Below the pieces are notes generated by a model, which was not told the DNA's origin, made no database searches, and saw nothing but the letters and a program-made list of their open reading frames with translations. Both the position numbers and the translations under genes were made by a program. 64,000 bases of DNA from NCBI GenBank assembly GCA_036971475.1, contig JBAIZL010000002.1, positions 170,159,524-170,223,523 of the forward strand, in the 5' to 3' direction. This document shows positions 63,750-64,000 of the stretch, one piece after another (the first letter of the stretch is position 1; the number at the start of each line of letters is the position of its first letter). The stretch is from Prosapia bicincta. Taxonomy: Eukaryota > Arthropoda > Insecta > Hemiptera > Cercopidae.

Positions 63750-64000
63750 ATGAGGATCTCTGGCAACAATCAGGGAGATAAGTTAACCAGGTTAGAGATC
63801 CGAAGCAATAAGAAACCAAAAATAATTCAGAGCGAGAGACCGAAGGAAAAGCCGGTTTACCGTCATAATAAGATCAGCCTAAACGGATTTTCCATGTCTA
63901 TTAGGGACGATTTGTTAGAGGAAAGAATTGACTCGGTTGTAAAACTGGAGAATATAGACCAGTGTCCAGTGATAGAGTGCGAAATTAAAGACCATAAGTT
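63750..64000 (+). CDS. Gypsy-type protease region, copy 2 (runs off the window)
   Basis: ATG 2 bp after the Gag stop, closely matching 58611 onward (MRISGNNQGDKLTRLEIRS, then SMRDDL-like and LENIDQCPVIECEIKDHK). The window ends just before the DTG, so whether this copy goes on to an intact RT and integrase is not visible. Confidence 0.85.
   Translation, partial: MRISGNNQGDKLTRLEIRSNKKPKIIQSERPKEKPVYRHNKISLNGFSMSIRDDLLEERIDSVVKLENIDQCPVIECEIKDHK

Overview
The window looks like a piece of a repeat-rich, AT-rich arthropod (probably insect) nuclear genome. It has one clear host gene whose exons are separated by long AT-rich introns, and almost everything else that can be identified is transposon debris. 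The taxonomic guess rests on the gene's structure and protein type, on piggyBac, mariner, Penelope-like (PLE) and gypsy-type elements, and on long (TA)n and (CA)n tracts. Nothing here fixes the species.

Host gene. Eight coding exons on the + strand between 7799 and 35859 join in a consistent reading frame into 480 residues of an SLC2/GLUT-family facilitative sugar transporter. All family landmarks appear in order, and every junction has an AG acceptor and a GT donor except one, which is a GC donor (12359). The exon with the start codon was not found; it should add only about ten residues and must lie upstream of 7799. A polyadenylation signal follows the stop at 35932.

Layout. Positions 1-1090 hold a minus-strand non-LTR retrotransposon RT/RNase H remnant. 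A broken minus-strand piggyBac transposase (about 1265-2538) and a gypsy integrase scrap (4125-4414) follow. The transporter introns then carry: a nonautonomous DNA transposon with a helix-turn-helix ORF (9067-9780); PLE fragments (11341-11830, 15889-18266, 20114-20235, 28391-28925); MITE-like elements (12394-12739, 27078-27969, 29791-30680); a mariner scrap (13250-13500); a minus-strand LTR element with about 1.45-kb LTRs (20474-26207); and a group of large palindromes set in (TA)n tracts (30681-31311). Downstream of the gene lie an 80-bp minisatellite of about 47 copies (37361-41116), a second PIF/Harbinger-like element (44061-45291), foldback repeats, a 45-bp minisatellite (47954-48238), a non-LTR element with a 16-bp target-site duplication (50203-51717), more PLE pieces, and finally two gypsy-type LTR elements in tandem that share an LTR (54988 to the window end).

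Most notable signals. (1) PLE 3' tails carry what reads as a type I hammerhead ribozyme, recognisable in several dispersed copies, with paired changes in stem II. (2) The two tandem gypsy-type copies have primer-binding sites matching different lysine tRNAs. (3) The gag stop codon of the second copy is preceded by a classical A AAA AAC slippery heptamer leading into the protease frame; the first copy has lost it. (4) The minus-strand LTR element has its protease pieces in permuted order. (5) The 80-bp array keeps perfect register over 3.7 kb. All motif calls come from reading the sequence; no searches or folding programs were run.
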